From Schistocerca nitens (Eukaryota > Arthropoda > Insecta > Orthoptera > Acrididae), in the NCBI RefSeq assembly GCF_023898315.1, contig NC_064616.1:296720934-296784933 (forward strand): DNA of 64,000 bases, written 5' to 3'. Below are positions 24,031-35,542 of this stretch, piece after piece (within the stretch, counting starts at the first letter, position 1; every line of letters starts with the position of its first letter). The position numbers were made by a program, and so were the translations under genes. A model generated the notes under the pieces. It made no database searches. It was not told where the DNA came from and saw nothing but the letters and a program-made list of their open reading frames with translations.

Positions 24031-24161
24031 GTGTTGCATGGCAGGAAAGAGGGAAGGAGAGGGAAAGACGAAAGGATGTGGGTTTTATGGGAGAGGGTAA
24101 GGAGTCATTCCAATCCCGGGAGCGGAAAGACTTACCTTAGGGGGAAAAAAGGACGGGTATA

Positions 24162-24215
<54 letters not shown>

Positions 24216-24365
24216 CGCACACATATCCAACCGCACATACACAGACACAATCAGACATTTGTAAAGGCAAAGAGTTGCTTGAATTTTGTGTGTTTGTTTG
24301 TGTGTCTATCGACCTGCCAGCGCTTTCGTTCGGTAAGTCACATCATCTTTGTTTTTAGATATATA
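24031..24365. repeat. dispersed repeat with internal (CT)25
   Basis: Phrases such as GGGTAAGGAGTCATTCCAAT and CTATCGACCTGCCAGCGCTT surround a CT tract at 24163-24212. I remember this text as a common interspersed repeat of locust genomes, but I cannot name its class. It abuts the mariner-like element. Confidence 0.5.
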
Positions 24366-24371
24366 TATATA

Positions 24372-26486
24372 CAGGGTGAGTCACCTAATGTTACCGCTGG
24401 ATATATTTCGTAAACCACATCAAATACTGACTAACCAATTCCACAGACCGAACGTGAGGAGAGGGGCTAATGTAATTGTTTAATACAAACCATACAAAAA
24501 TGCATGGAAGTATGTTTTTTAACACAAACCTACGTTTTTTTAAATGGAACCACATTAGTTTTACTAGCAAATCTGAACATATAAACAAATACGTAATCAG
24601 TGCCGTTTGTTGCATTGTAAAATGTTAATTACATCTGGAGATACTGTAACCTAAAGTTGATGCTTGAAACCTCCGATGTTCAGTTGCGTGTTGTAACAAA
24701 CACAGGCCACGGTCGGCGAGCAGCATCTGCAGGGACGTGTTTACGATGATGACAGTGTTTACGAGTGTGGCTGTAGTGCACCATTGTAGTTTGGTCTAGC
24801 TGTCGCAGTGCCCGCATGTAGCGCTTGCTGCTATTGTTATTCCGCATTCGTCTCCGCACGCAGAGCAACTATAGTAAACCGTGTTACCAAACGTCTGTGA
24901 TAGTGTAGTGTTGTAGGAACTGTGACCATGGTGTATTCGAACTCTGAAAAGGTGGAGATGATACTCATCTATGGCGAGTGTCGACGAAATGCAGCTGAAG
25001 CCTGCAGGGTGTATGCAGAATGGTACCTGGAGAGAGAGCATCCAACGTGCCGCACATTGCAAAACATCTACCGCCAACTGTATGCAACAGGTATGGTCGT
25101 AGCACGCAAACGGGTCCGTAACAGGCCCGTCACAGGAGAAGCGGGTGCTGTTGGTGTGTTAGCTGCTGTTGCCATGAAACCAACACATGAGTATATGGGA
25201 CATTGCGAGAGCCGGTGGACTGAGTCAAAGTAGTGTCATGCACATACTGCATACCGCTTTTACCCGTTTCATGTGTCGCTATATCAGCAATTACATGGTG
25301 ATGACTTTAATCATCGAGTGTAATTCTGTCAATGGGCATAAACAGAGAATGCGTTGCAGTTCTACCTGTTTACCGATGAAGCGGGTTTCACAAACCACGG
25401 GCAGTGAATCTATGGAACATGCATTACTGGTCCGTGGACAATCCTCGCTGGCTCAGACAGAGTGACAGCGACCGTGGACTGTAAATGTATGGTGCGGAAT
25501 CATTGGCGACCACCTCATTGGTCCTCACTTCATTGCAGGGGCCCAAACAGCTGCAACATACATCACGTTTCTACAGAATGATCTGCCAACGTTGCTCGAA
25601 AATGTCCCACTGGAAACGCGTCGACGTATGTGGTATCAGCATGATGGTGCACCTGCACATTCCGCAATTAACACTAGGCTGACCGTTGACAGGATGTTGG
25701 ACGGGCGTTTCATAGGACGTGGAGGACGCATAAATTGGCCAGCCCGTTCTTTCTGTGGGGTACGTCAAAGGAGAATGTGTACCATGATGTGCCTACAACC
25801 CCAGAGGATATGAAATAATGTACTGTGGCAGCCTGCGGTGACATTACACCAGATGTACTGCGGCGTGTATGACATTCATTACGCCAGAGATTGCAATTGT
25901 GTGCAGCAAATGATGGTCACTACATTGAACATCCATTGGCCTGACATGTCGGGACACACTCTATTTCACTCGGTAATTGAAAATGGTAACCACGTGTGTA
26001 CGTGTACCTCACCCCTCATTAGAATGTACATGTGCGTCAGTGAAAAAGACCAATAAAAAGGTGTTAGCATGTGGACGTAATGTGCTGTTCCAGTCTCTTC
26101 TGTACCTAAGGTCCATCACCGTTCCCTTTGGATCCCTACGTAATTCGCTGCTCTCTGATACACACGATCGAACAGCGGAGGAGTGGTACTCAAGCGTCAA
26201 CTTTAGGTTACAATATCTCCGGATGTAATTAACATTTTACAATGCAACAAACGGCACTGATTACGTATTTGTTTATATGTTCAGATGTGCTAACAAAACT
26301 AATGTGGTTCCATTTTAAAAAAACGTAGGTTTGTGTTAAAAAACGTACTTCCGTGCATTTTTTTATGGTTTGTATTAACCAATTACACTAGCCCCTCTCC
26401 TCACGTTCGGTCTGTGGAATCGATTCGTCACTATTTGATGTGGTTTACGAAATATATCCAGCGGTAATGTTAAGTGACTCACCCTG
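24372..26486 (+). mobile_element. mariner-like DNA transposon with long terminal inverted repeats
   Basis: The ends are CAGGGTGAGTCAC and its inverse, flanked by TA (24370-24371 and 26487-26488). The inverted repeats extend about 300 bp inward (24372 to about 24680, and about 26180-26486) with some mismatches and small indels. Total length is 2115 bp. The interior holds a DUF4817/helix-turn-helix plus DDE transposase. Copy integrity at both ends suggests it was moved as a whole. Confidence 0.92.
24928..25960 (+). pseudogene. mariner-like transposase (DUF4817-type HTH plus DDE), frameshifted
   Basis: The start ATG is at 24928, reading MVYSNSEKVEMILIYGECRR, the family's N-terminal HTH. The frame slips near 25190 (ARAGGLSQSSVMHILH continues in another frame). 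The first catalytic segment is at about 25370 (FTDEA-like in a broken frame). The middle is well kept: VNVWCGIIGDHLIGPHF and TMWYQHDGAPAH-like (here RMWYQHDGAPAH, second Asp in QHDGAP). Near 25745 the conserved stretch after WPARS, which normally has the third acidic residue (PDLTPLDF type), is mostly deleted and the frame breaks again. Ends around 25960. Inactive. Confidence 0.85.
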
Positions 26487-26488
26487 TA

Positions 26489-27110
26489 TATATCTATGTA
26501 TGTATGTATATGTATGTGAAGCCTCTCATTTCTCTATATCACAACAACAATGGGTGGATTTGTTATCAGATTTCGGAAAAATTTGTCATCTGCAAGTTAT
26601 CTGAGCTGGTGCACTATGAAAGGGTGGCGACAGAAAGAAAGGGGGGGGGGGGAAGTATGGCGATTTCTGTGAGGCGCATAAATTGGATGTATGAACTGTT
26701 TGTACACAATAAGTTGATGTTGGGCACTTCGGCTGTCGGAAATGGCTGTGCCACCACATTACATTAGGGATGACAAGCGTAGAGGAGCAGTGGCTGTTTG
26801 CAGCAGTGCTGGCACCAGTACTCATCGATAGCGCTTAACGTGAAATATCAGGCAACAAAGTGTCGCTTCTGTTGGATCGTAAATGACCTAATTTGTTGAC
26901 ATTCATGCTAGAGAGTTACCAGTAACTCATGTATTATTTATGTACCGAAAACAATGAAAAAGAATGTAGATGAATGCACGACTTAAGTCACGCGAAAGTA
27001 AAAAACTGATTTTTGAGCTATGGTTCTACTTTGCCATTTATGAAACAGAGACGGCAGTAATGTTTACAAAGTGTAATTAATTTTGTCTGCAAGAACTGCC
27101 AAAATGACGT
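26489..27110. other. no recognisable gene
   Basis: AT-rich intronic sequence with a G run at 26641-26652 and TATGTATG repeats at the start. Confidence 0.6.
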
Positions 27111-27142
27111 TCACTAAAGATAACTGTCATTTGTGTTTGTTT

Positions 27143-27176
27143 CACCACCACCACCACCACCACCACCACCACCACC
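27143..27176 (+). repeat. (CAC)n microsatellite
   Basis: Eleven CAC units. On the minus strand they extend the open frame of the adjacent transposase fragment as a poly-Gly run, which is an artefact of the repeat. Confidence 0.95.
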
Positions 27177-27179
27177 TGA

Positions 27180-27600
27180 GGGCACAGTATTGATAACTTC
27201 ATCAATGACCATTTCCATTATCCCACCTTGTGTCCAGTACTCTTGCTCCAGCTGCTGCACATGTGTGCAGTGATCTTGCCAGTCCTGTACAGTAACTGAA
27301 AGGAATGCAGCATTAACCAGATTCTGCAATCTTTCCTTTGACATGTCACCAGTGACATTGTTCTCCTTAAAATTGTGTTTTATATTGGCCTTTTCCACTT
27401 GTATCGGAGTTAGATTACAGTTGTACAGCAGTAAACTCACTACTTTGTGGCCTCTGCTCTCAGCAAAATTATCCACAGCATACCTCTCATGGCTGGTTTG
27501 TGTTCTTTAATTGTAGATAACAATTCAGCCTTCCTCATTAAGTTGTTCAGTTTATTTGCCCATTTTGCAATCACTCTAACATCGTAATCCTGAAATCATA
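27180..27600 (-). pseudogene. IS630/Tc1-mariner type DDE transposase, 3' fragment
   Basis: The minus-strand reading AESRGHKVVSLLLYNCNLTP followed by IQVEKANIKHNF matches the third catalytic block of insect DDE_3 transposases (GH-x-V-L-x-L-P-P-Y-H-C-x-L-N-P-I-E-x-x-W). The downstream helix ends DWQDHCTHVQQLEQEYW. The catalytic Glu of NPIE is replaced (TPIQ here), as is the Trp. Only the last third of the gene remains. Confidence 0.75.
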
Positions 27601-27771
27601 CTTATTAGGCATTCTTTTGAACTTCTTCCTGTGGTTTGGCACATATCCACTCAATTGCAGAATTGGGTGGAATATTACGAATGACCATATCTGCAACCCC
27701 CCCCCCCCTCGATCTAAATCCACTAGTTTCGTTAATTTCAAGGAGTTCACAAGGTAGTAGAAATAGTTTCT

Positions 27772-27910
27772 GACATGAAACTTCCTGACAAATTAAAACT
27801 GTGTGCCAGATCGGGTTCCCAGATTCGAGTCTCGGCCCGGCACACAGTTGTAATTTGTAAGGAAGTTTGAAAGTAGCGCACAATCCACTGCCGGGTGAAA
27901 ATTTGTTAGA
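27772..27910. repeat. imperfect hairpin repeat, internally deleted tRNA-like family
   Basis: GAAACTTCCTGACAAATTAA and CTGTGTGCC pair with GGCACACAG and TTGTAATTTGTAAGGAAGTT. The loop contains GATTCGAGTCTCGGCC, a B-box-like phrase. It looks like a shortened copy of a dispersed foldback repeat. Confidence 0.6.
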
Positions 27911-28404
27911 GTTTCTTTTCTCTTGCTGCAAGTACTTGCTGAATTTGTCTTTTCGCAGTAGTTCTCAAACTTACAGAAGTTGTGTGTGTTCAGTACTTGT
28001 GCTTAAGTATCATTGTCGAAAAGGAGAATGGCACGGATAGATGGGCCAAAACAAATCTACTGATGGGACCCCTAAACACACACAATTGGCACCGTCAGTC
28101 AAGGAACTGTGAAATGAGTTAACCAATCAATTTGTATTGAATACTTGATTGTACAATAGACAAGAGATGTTCGAAATTTGCTATCATCATTATTAAATTT
28201 TTTAATCTAAGTGAAGTCCTCTGAATTCAGTTAATTGAGTAGCGTCTATTGGTAAAATCAATATGTATTGCTCTAATATTTTTTCTGTTTTTTTATGTTT
28301 GTTTCATTGCAATTTTTATTCAATATTAATAATTTCAGCAGTGGCAACTGCTCTGGTTTTTAAGAATAATTGCACTTGTGTAACAAGTACTTGGGGCAGA
28401 TTCC

Positions 28405-28465
<61 letters not shown>

Positions 28466-28848
28466 CCTTGCCCAGTGACTTGAAGTAAACTTGAGTAAGT
28501 TTTTGTTCTAAAATAACAATTCAGCAAGTGCTTGCAGAAGTTATTTGTGAGTGGATGCAAGCCTTTTGTAATACTTTGCATCTAGGAGTAGCTTGATGTT
28601 GGCAGCACTCGGAGACAAATGAATATCTTTCAAGTAGTGCCAATTTTCTTCACTTCTGGCAGCACTAGTGAAATAAAGTTATTGTGGCCAAACAGTAGGT
28701 GGTAGCAGTCGATAGTAAACATGGCTGTGGCAGGGGTATCATCAAATGCAGAGTCTCTTGTCACATTCACTGGAACTGTGAGTGACTTTATTGAAAATGA
28801 TAATTTGGGTTAATTTCGATATGAAAATAAAAATAAATTATAATAGAT
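27911..28848. other. no gene; (GA)28 tract
   Basis: The only structured part is the GA repeat at 28406-28462. The surrounding sequence shows no similarity. Confidence 0.7.
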
Positions 28849-28849
28849 T

Positions 28850-29520
28850 ACATGTATATTTCAGTGCTATTAACATACCCGAATTACATTTCCATATTCA
28901 ATCCTTCAACCAAATCTTCACAAGCTGCAGGAACTATTAGACATGGCTGGCTTTGAATGAAATGTGGAATACACGTGCTAGGGATAATGAGAACGCACCA
29001 TTGCCAAAAGAAAAAGGAGGAGTAACAGCAAGTCTTTGCGTCACAGGAATTGCTTTTCTGAAATTTATATCTTATTTGAAAGGACTGGCTCTGTAATATT
29101 CATTAGAATTTCAAAATTGGTTGGCAACAGCGTAGTGAAGTTGCGAAAACCAGAACCATCTTTGAAAGTCAGCTCTCATAGATTGTCATTCTCGCCACAT
29201 CTTCTTTAGTATGTTTTTGTCTACAATGTTAATTTATTCATCTGATTAGTTTGTTGAGTATTATTAGTGCAAGATCACTCATCATTAATTCCTCCTCTTC
29301 GCTTGTCATAGCACAGCTTTAGATGTGAATACACAATGTGAAATGTTTGCAGCCAGTTCATCATAGCATACAGTGGGGATACATATGTAGAAATTGTTTT
29401 TTGCTAGTGTAGATGAGGATGCGGACAGTGAACATTGTTGCTAATGTGTTGTGGAAAAAGTTGCAAACAGAAACATGTTTTAAAACTAGGTGTAAACATG
29501 GCTTTAGGTTAAAATATCAC
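28850..29520 (-). pseudogene. PIF/Harbinger-like (HARBI1-type) transposase remnant
   Basis: On the minus strand an acidic SEEEELMMSDLALIILNK-like N-terminus (about 29200-29320) is followed by FKDGSGFRNFTTLLPTNFEI (about 29090-29160), the well-known HARBI1 region after the MADF-like segment. Next come a leucine-rich stretch and a VPAACEDLVEGL-like piece in another frame (about 28900-28960). Stops and shifts are frequent. The 29340-29520 part is the 5' noncoding end and recurs at 56560-56760. Confidence 0.72.
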
Positions 29521-30382
29521 CTTGGAGTTCATTTCAATCATGATTCATCAGTCAGTCATTCATGATGTGAAGTCCTTGTAATAAATGTTCTCAATATTCT
29601 AATCAGTTTAGAGTACTAAGAGTTTTTTTATGCACATTGTTATTTAGAAATATACCTTAAATTTATTTATTGATGGAGCACTACAGACATAGGTGTTAGA
29701 TGTAGAGAAATATCTTTAATGCAGCAGGTTGGTGGTAAATATCAAATCAAGTAAGGAACAGCATAGAACATTCTCATGTAAGTGCACATTTTTAATGATA
29801 AACTGCATTAGGTAACACTGGATTCCTGTATATGGATGAAGTGTGCACTGTATCTGATTAATGATGGCATAGTTTATAATGGCACTGGAAGTTTAATCCA
29901 ACCCAACAAAGCTACTTTGAGGGTGGCCAGCTGTTCGTAGGCAAACTAACTCACTGGTTGCCATTAGCGCACTTACACTGTAGCTGACCAGAGCTGATGG
30001 GATTGACTAAACTGTGTGCTCCTTGTCTCTGAGTGGCCTGCACTGATGAATAGATTAGTCACAGCTTTCATTGAGCCCAACTATAGATGGTGGTGTGGTA
30101 GTGTTTAGCTGCATTTGCATTTGAAAATGGATATAAATGCATCAATAACATTACTGCAAATTGAACTATTTATAATCAACCTGACCAGTAATATTTACAA
30201 TAGTGATCTCAAACCACCCCAGGGAAAATGTAACAAAGCAAATAAATTTATTTGGTACACGTTTAACATTTACTTAATAAGTAATGAATTTGAAAATAGC
30301 CATATTATAATTTTATAACTTTATACAATTTATCTTTACTTTAAGATAACAGAATTTTTCAAAAAAGTATTTGAAGGCTATA
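29521..30382. other. no recognisable gene
   Basis: AT-rich intronic DNA leading to the Gypsy insertion site. Confidence 0.6.
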
Positions 30383-30387
30383 GAATG

Positions 30388-30873
30388 TGTAGTGGACTGA
30401 CAAGGCAGCCAGTCCACAGAGACGGGTAGCCGAAAGGGCACACGTACACACACGCCGACTGGCGCGAAGTCTGGAACAGGATTCGTAATGAATGTGATAA
30501 AGAAAAGAACGTAGCTACTAGAACACTTAACTTTTATATCGTCCTTTGGTATGCAGCATTCTTGATGATACAAGTGAGACTCAGTAGATACATGAAGTTA
30601 CTTATGGCGCCTTGCTAGGTCGTAGCCATGGACTTAGCTGAAGGCTATTCTAACGGTCTCTCGGCAAATGAGAGAAAGGCTTCGTCAGTGTAGTCGCTAG
30701 CAAAGTCGTCGTACAACTGGGGCGAGTGCTCGTACGTCTCTCTAGACCTGCCTTGTGGTGGCGCTCGGTCTGCGATCCTGACAGTGGCGACACGCGGGTC
30801 CGACATGTACTAATGGACCGCGGCCGATTTAAGCTACCACCTAGCAAGTGTGGTGTCTGGCGGTGACACCACA
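30388..30873 (-). repeat. Gypsy 3' LTR (486 bp)
   Basis: Begins TGTAGTGG and ends CACCACA on the + strand. Aligned by eye with 34402-34887, it differs at about four positions (near 30486, 30542, 30551 and 30857), which is about 0.8% divergence. Low divergence between the two LTRs indicates a recent insertion. Confidence 0.95.
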
Positions 30874-33800
30874 TTCCTCCCCCGCAAATCGGCGAACGGT
30901 CGTGTGATAAGGCTTCCGCCCGCCGTGGGGAGGACCCCATGTTGACGTACGCGGTGGGGTGGGGAGCCTAACAACAGGCGAGGCCGTGCCACCCGCACCC
31001 TGCCATTCGGTCTGAGGGGAGCTAGGAAACGCCTGAAAACCTGGTCCAGGGTGCACGTCAACATGCGGTGTATGCGCCCGTAGAGATACAGGAGGGGCCG
31101 AAGGGTCGTCCTCCATGGCGTCGGGGGATCCGACGCGCGATGACGACATCTGGGCTGGAGCGGGCAAGAGTTCCATGGCGGAGGACAGCTGGTCACGGGA
31201 AGCGATCGGCGGTGCGTGACCCAGGGAGGCGCTGGGCGGCTGCAGCGAAGCGTCCACTGCGGGCGGCGCTGGCGGGAGAACAGGCGGCGGCGGCATGTCG
31301 CCATGAGGCAATAGGGAAGGCAGCGTCGGGAACACCTGGGGATGAGGCGAGCCAGTAGATGGGTCCCCAGGGCGCTGACCGGATGGCACCGTCGCTGAAA
31401 GCAGACGGGGAGCGGCAGAACCCGGGCGACGACAGAGGCGCAGCTGATTGAGATGCCGACGCACCTCACCAGAGGCCCCCAAAACCAAATACATCGCACG
31501 GCCGAGGCAGCGAAGAATGCGCCCTGCGAGCCAACGCCGTGAACCTCGATAGGTGCGATAAAGACAACGTCGCCAGGAGCAAAAGCAGGAGTCGGCCACT
31601 GCACAGGAACCTGATGCGGCGGATGCAGCAAAGACATCAAGGTTCGATGAGGATGACCGTGGAGCAACTCAGCCGGCGAGCGACCATCGCGGGGCTGAGA
31701 GCGATACGAGGACAAAAAGAGCAATAACGCGTCCTCCCTAGAATGCGACTCTTTCAACTTCAACATCTGTGACTTGAAAGTCCGGACCAATCGTTCAGCG
31801 GCACCGTTTGACTGTGGCGAAAACGGTGCGGATGTCAGATGTTGAATACCATTGGCCTTGCAGAATGACTGAAATTCTGCGGACATGAATTGTGGGCCAT
31901 TGTCGGAAACAATAGTCTGCGGAAGACCTTCAATGCAAAAAATACCGGATAACGCTTGTATGGTGGCTGATGACGTCGTGGAAGACATCCGGACAACAAA
32001 AGGAAAATTACTGAAAGCATCGACCACAACCAACCATCGAGCATTCCAGAAGGGACCGGCAAAATCTATGTGCAAGCGTTGCCAAGGGGAAGTGGCTTTT
32101 GGCCATGCAAAGAATTTCCGCGGCGGTGCGGATTGTTGTTCGGCACACTCCATGCAAGAAGAGCACATATTCGTAATCACAGCATTGATTCCGAACCAAG
32201 TACAGTGCTGACGAGCAAGTTGTTTCGTGCGCACTATACCCCAATGTCCTTGGTGAAGGAGCCGTAAGACAGAGGACTGTAACGAACGTGGGACCACGAC
32301 TCTGGACTGATCATTATCAGAACGCAACAACAAAACACCATGTCGTACAAAAAGTCTCTCCTTGTGAGCAAAAAATTGGCGAACCAACGGATCCTCGATC
32401 TGTGACTTTGACAAGGGCCATTGCGTAGCAACAAAACGCAAAACAGTAGCAAGGACAGGGTCAGAAGCTGTGGCTGTAGCTACACGTCGAAAATCAATCG
32501 GAAACGATTTGACCACGTCATCGGTTTCCGAATCAATGAACATGCAAGCAAGTTCGGAAGAATCGAATGCTTTATCCTCAGCAACAGGCAAACGGGACAA
32601 CGCATCAGCGGTTCCGTGATTAGCAGTGGACCGATACAAGATATCGTAGCGGTTGGCGACCTCATCACACAATGCGTGGGGAACATTGCGCGCTCTGAAA
32701 AATTTCGGTTGCGCGTTGACTTTCAGTTCCAAATGTGCTGTATAATAGTTCGTAGCGCAACAAAGGCCCGGTGCAAAAATGTCTGCAAATTCTTCACACA
32801 GACTAGAAACACTGGCGGAAGGCACAGTCTGATTCACTGATAGGACCTGATTGACGATATAAAAGTTAAACAATTGAAATAAATCTAAACCAAACAAGTT
32901 CACTGCCGAAGAAGAACGAAGAACGTAAAATGACACAAGTTTTGTTTGTCCCTTGTATGTTGCAAGAAGGCTGCACTGTCCTAACACAGGGATAGCTTGT
33001 CCTGAATAACAATTTAACTTAACATTTGCGGCACACAACTGAGGTTTGCCCAGTTGGTTGTACGTGTCGTGATTGATCAATGAAACTGCAGCTCCGGTAT
33101 CGAGCTGGAACGGTATCACTTGTCCGGCAAAGTCCAAATCTACAAAAAGTTTATTGTCCTGCTGACGACAAGAGCGACTGGGTTGTGCAACTTGAACAGA
33201 CACTGGAACAGAATCACGCGCGACGTGACGGGACTTCCATCGACGTCGACGCACACTTTTTGTGGGACGAACACAGTCACTGTTAGCGAGAGGAACACTG
33301 GACGGGGTGGAATTAACTACATGAATGTCCATGGGCGAAGGTTCACGAGCCCGATTGTCCTTGGTTCGATTCCGGCGCGAAGCAAAGGGCCTGGAATGGT
33401 TGTGAGTGTCTGATCTGAGCTTTTTCTGGCAAACACTTTGAACCTGCCCTTCCTTATTACAGAAAAAGCAAATAGCTTGGCGTGACGAGCAATTCTCACG
33501 CGAATGTCTAGTTGCACACCGCGGGCATGATTTCACTGCATTTGCTTGCTTGCGCGGGACACGTGGCTGCGCGGACGTGCGCGAGGGCAGGTTAGCGTTC
33601 CGGGCAGCGGGCCCGGCGGGCCGGTTAATGTGACACACTGCTGGCGAAGTCGCAAATGAGTCCTGAGCATAGTCAAGTGTGTCTTGCCTATCTAATATGT
33701 CTATCACTTGTTGAAGGGAGGGATTGACGAGTTTCAAAATCTGTTCCCGTATGCGAACATCAGAAACGTTCTGTGCAATTGCATCACGCATCATAGTATC

Positions 33801-34343
33801 TGAATAAGGGAGGCCACAGCCACATTCAAATGCACAATCCCTAGTAAGTCCTTGCAATGTTGCAACCCACTCCCGATTAGTTTGACCGGCCGTACGTTTT
33901 GTACGGAAGAACGTATACCGTTTTGCAACTACATTAACTGTTTCTTTGAAATAGGCATCTAAAGCAGACAAAATTTCTTCGTATGACAGAGTTGCTACGT
34001 CGCGTCGGGGAAACAATTTCACTATCACACGGTAGGTGGACACACCTACACACGAAAGCAAAAACGGCTGCCGCTCATTACCTTGAATTCTGTAGGCGGC
34101 GAGATGAAATCCAAATTGTCGTGACCATTCAGTCCACGTTTCTTGGGTTGAATCAAAATTACGGAAGGACGGTGCAACTGCGTTTTGTGGCTGCGGTAGC
34201 GATGAAGCGGCGGCGGCCGCATCGTTTTGCAGCGCACGTTGACCCTGGACGAGCTGGCCCAGGGCATCCAATAACGCCTGCGTCTGCTGATTCTGCAAGC
34301 GATAAAATTCGGACAGTACATCTGGAGAATGTGGCGAAGCCAT
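30837..34343 (-). pseudogene. Gypsy gag-protease-integrase reading frame lacking reverse transcriptase
   Basis: ATG at 34343. Approximate residues: gag 1-300 with two cysteine motifs (273-305), the second being C-x2-C-x4-Q-x4-C, where the usual His is Gln; protease with DTGA at 415-418; then at about residue 564 (near position 32650) the sequence passes in frame from the linker that precedes reverse transcriptase to the ADALSRLP segment that normally follows RNase H. Integrase follows: an HHCC zinc region at about 695-733, and catalytic D760, D814 and E850 with DD(35)E spacing. Near residue 931 (position about 31550) a frameshift moves the C-terminal chromodomain-proximal part into another frame, where a Pro-rich tail runs to 30841. 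The open frame is otherwise long and uninterrupted. The missing polymerase is the notable defect. Confidence 0.92.
30874..30883 (-). other. Gypsy polypurine tract
   Basis: On the minus strand GGGGGAGGAA directly precedes the 3' LTR, the expected place and composition for the plus-strand primer of reverse transcription. Confidence 0.85.
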
Positions 34344-34382
34344 GACACAAGCAAATTAATACAATACGAACGCTAAAGTCCC

Positions 34383-34400
34383 TTTTGAGACTCGTCGCCA
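34383..34400 (-). other. Gypsy primer binding site
   Basis: On the minus strand, one base after the 5' LTR, TGGCGACGAGTCTC begins. TGG at this place pairs with the CCA end of a tRNA. The tRNA species is not certain; tRNA-Arg primers start TGGCGACC in related elements, but the match after eight bases is unproven. Confidence 0.7.
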
Positions 34401-34401
34401 A

Positions 34402-34887
34402 TGTAGTGGACTGACAAGGCAGCCAGTCCACAGAGACGGGTAGCCGAAAGGGCACACGTACACACACGCCGACTGGCGCGAAGTCTGGAACAGGATTCAT
34501 AATGAATGTGATAAAGAAAAGAACGTAGCTACTAGAACACTTAACTTTTATATCATCCTTTGGTATACAGCATTCTTGATGATACAAGTGAGACTCAGTA
34601 GATACATGAAGTTACTTATGGCGCCTTGCTAGGTCGTAGCCATGGACTTAGCTGAAGGCTATTCTAACGGTCTCTCGGCAAATGAGAGAAAGGCTTCGTC
34701 AGTGTAGTCGCTAGCAAAGTCGTCGTACAACTGGGGCGAGTGCTCGTACGTCTCTCTAGACCTGCCTTGTGGTGGCGCTCGGTCTGCGATCCTGACAGTG
34801 GCGACACGCGGGTCCGACATGTACTAATGGACCGCGGCCGATTTAAGCTACCACCTAGCAAGTGTGGTGTGTGGCGGTGACACCACA
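34402..34887 (-). repeat. Gypsy 5' LTR (486 bp)
   Basis: Same length as the 3' LTR and nearly identical to it. It would hold the promoter for minus-strand transcription. No TATA box was confirmed by eye. Confidence 0.95.
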
Positions 34888-34892
34888 GAATG

Positions 34893-35540
34893 GATAACAG
34901 TCAGTTGTGAATATTTAAAGACTGGTTTTGTCTTGGAACTGAATTTCAAAGATTGTTGAGAGACTTCTCTCGCTTCATGTGATGTATGGGTTGACGGACT
35001 GAAAATTCTGCACCATTTCAAGACACAGTTTCACCTACTGCTTTCATTGAAAGCGGCCTGCATTGCTGAAATTGATAAAAATTGCTTTTCAGTCATACAT
35101 ATGTCATTTAAACCCAACGATGTCATAACATAAAGTATTTTACCGGAGCAGCATTTGAAAGCTTTAAAGGGCTACCATTTCCAGACAAAAATATTTGTAA
35201 GTACCAAGTTTGACTGTTGAGATAAAGTAAACCACTGCAATGATTGTGAATGTATCAGATTTATTGTGTCTGTTGCCAAAAGTACAGTATTAGACCTAAA
35301 GTAGTGCCATGCACTCTTATGTCATTGTTCATACAAACATTATGCTTAAAGTTTGATGCAAATGAAAATGTGACATTCTTGTCACAAATTAGAATCTTAT
35401 TGGTGATAGTTATGGCACTGGTATCCATGTCTCTTTACACATGGAAATAGAATCATAAAATGCAACAAAACATACGTGTGAGCTGTGGACCGTCGTCAAT
35501 AACCTGAAGATAATTTCACTGCTTGTTAACATATCACTGA
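34893..35540. other. no recognisable gene
   Basis: AT-rich intronic sequence to the right of the Gypsy element. Confidence 0.6.
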
Positions 35541-35542
35541 GC

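Larger units (their letters stand above)
30383..34892 (-). mobile_element. Gypsy-type LTR retrotransposon, two LTRs, internally deleted
   Basis: The element itself spans 30388-34887 and is flanked by the 5-bp duplication GAATG (30383-30387 and 34888-34892). It reads on the minus strand, antisense to nocte. The order from right to left is: LTR, primer binding site, gag, protease, integrase, polypurine tract, LTR. Domain order (protease before integrase), LTR ends TG...CA and the 5-bp duplication place it in the Gypsy/Ty3 superfamily. No env gene is seen. Reverse transcriptase and RNase H are absent, so this copy could move only with enzymes from a related element. Confidence 0.95.

Noticed and set aside
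27180-27476. Poly-Gly protein tail
   Set aside because: It is the (CAC)n microsatellite read through at the end of a dead transposase fragment.
32421-32840. 139-codon + strand frame within the Gypsy element
   Set aside because: Antisense shadow of the integrase-side coding region.
30388-34887. Endogenous retrovirus with envelope
   Set aside because: No env-like frame lies between integrase and the 3' LTR; the Pro-rich C-terminal tail has no signal peptide or membrane segment.
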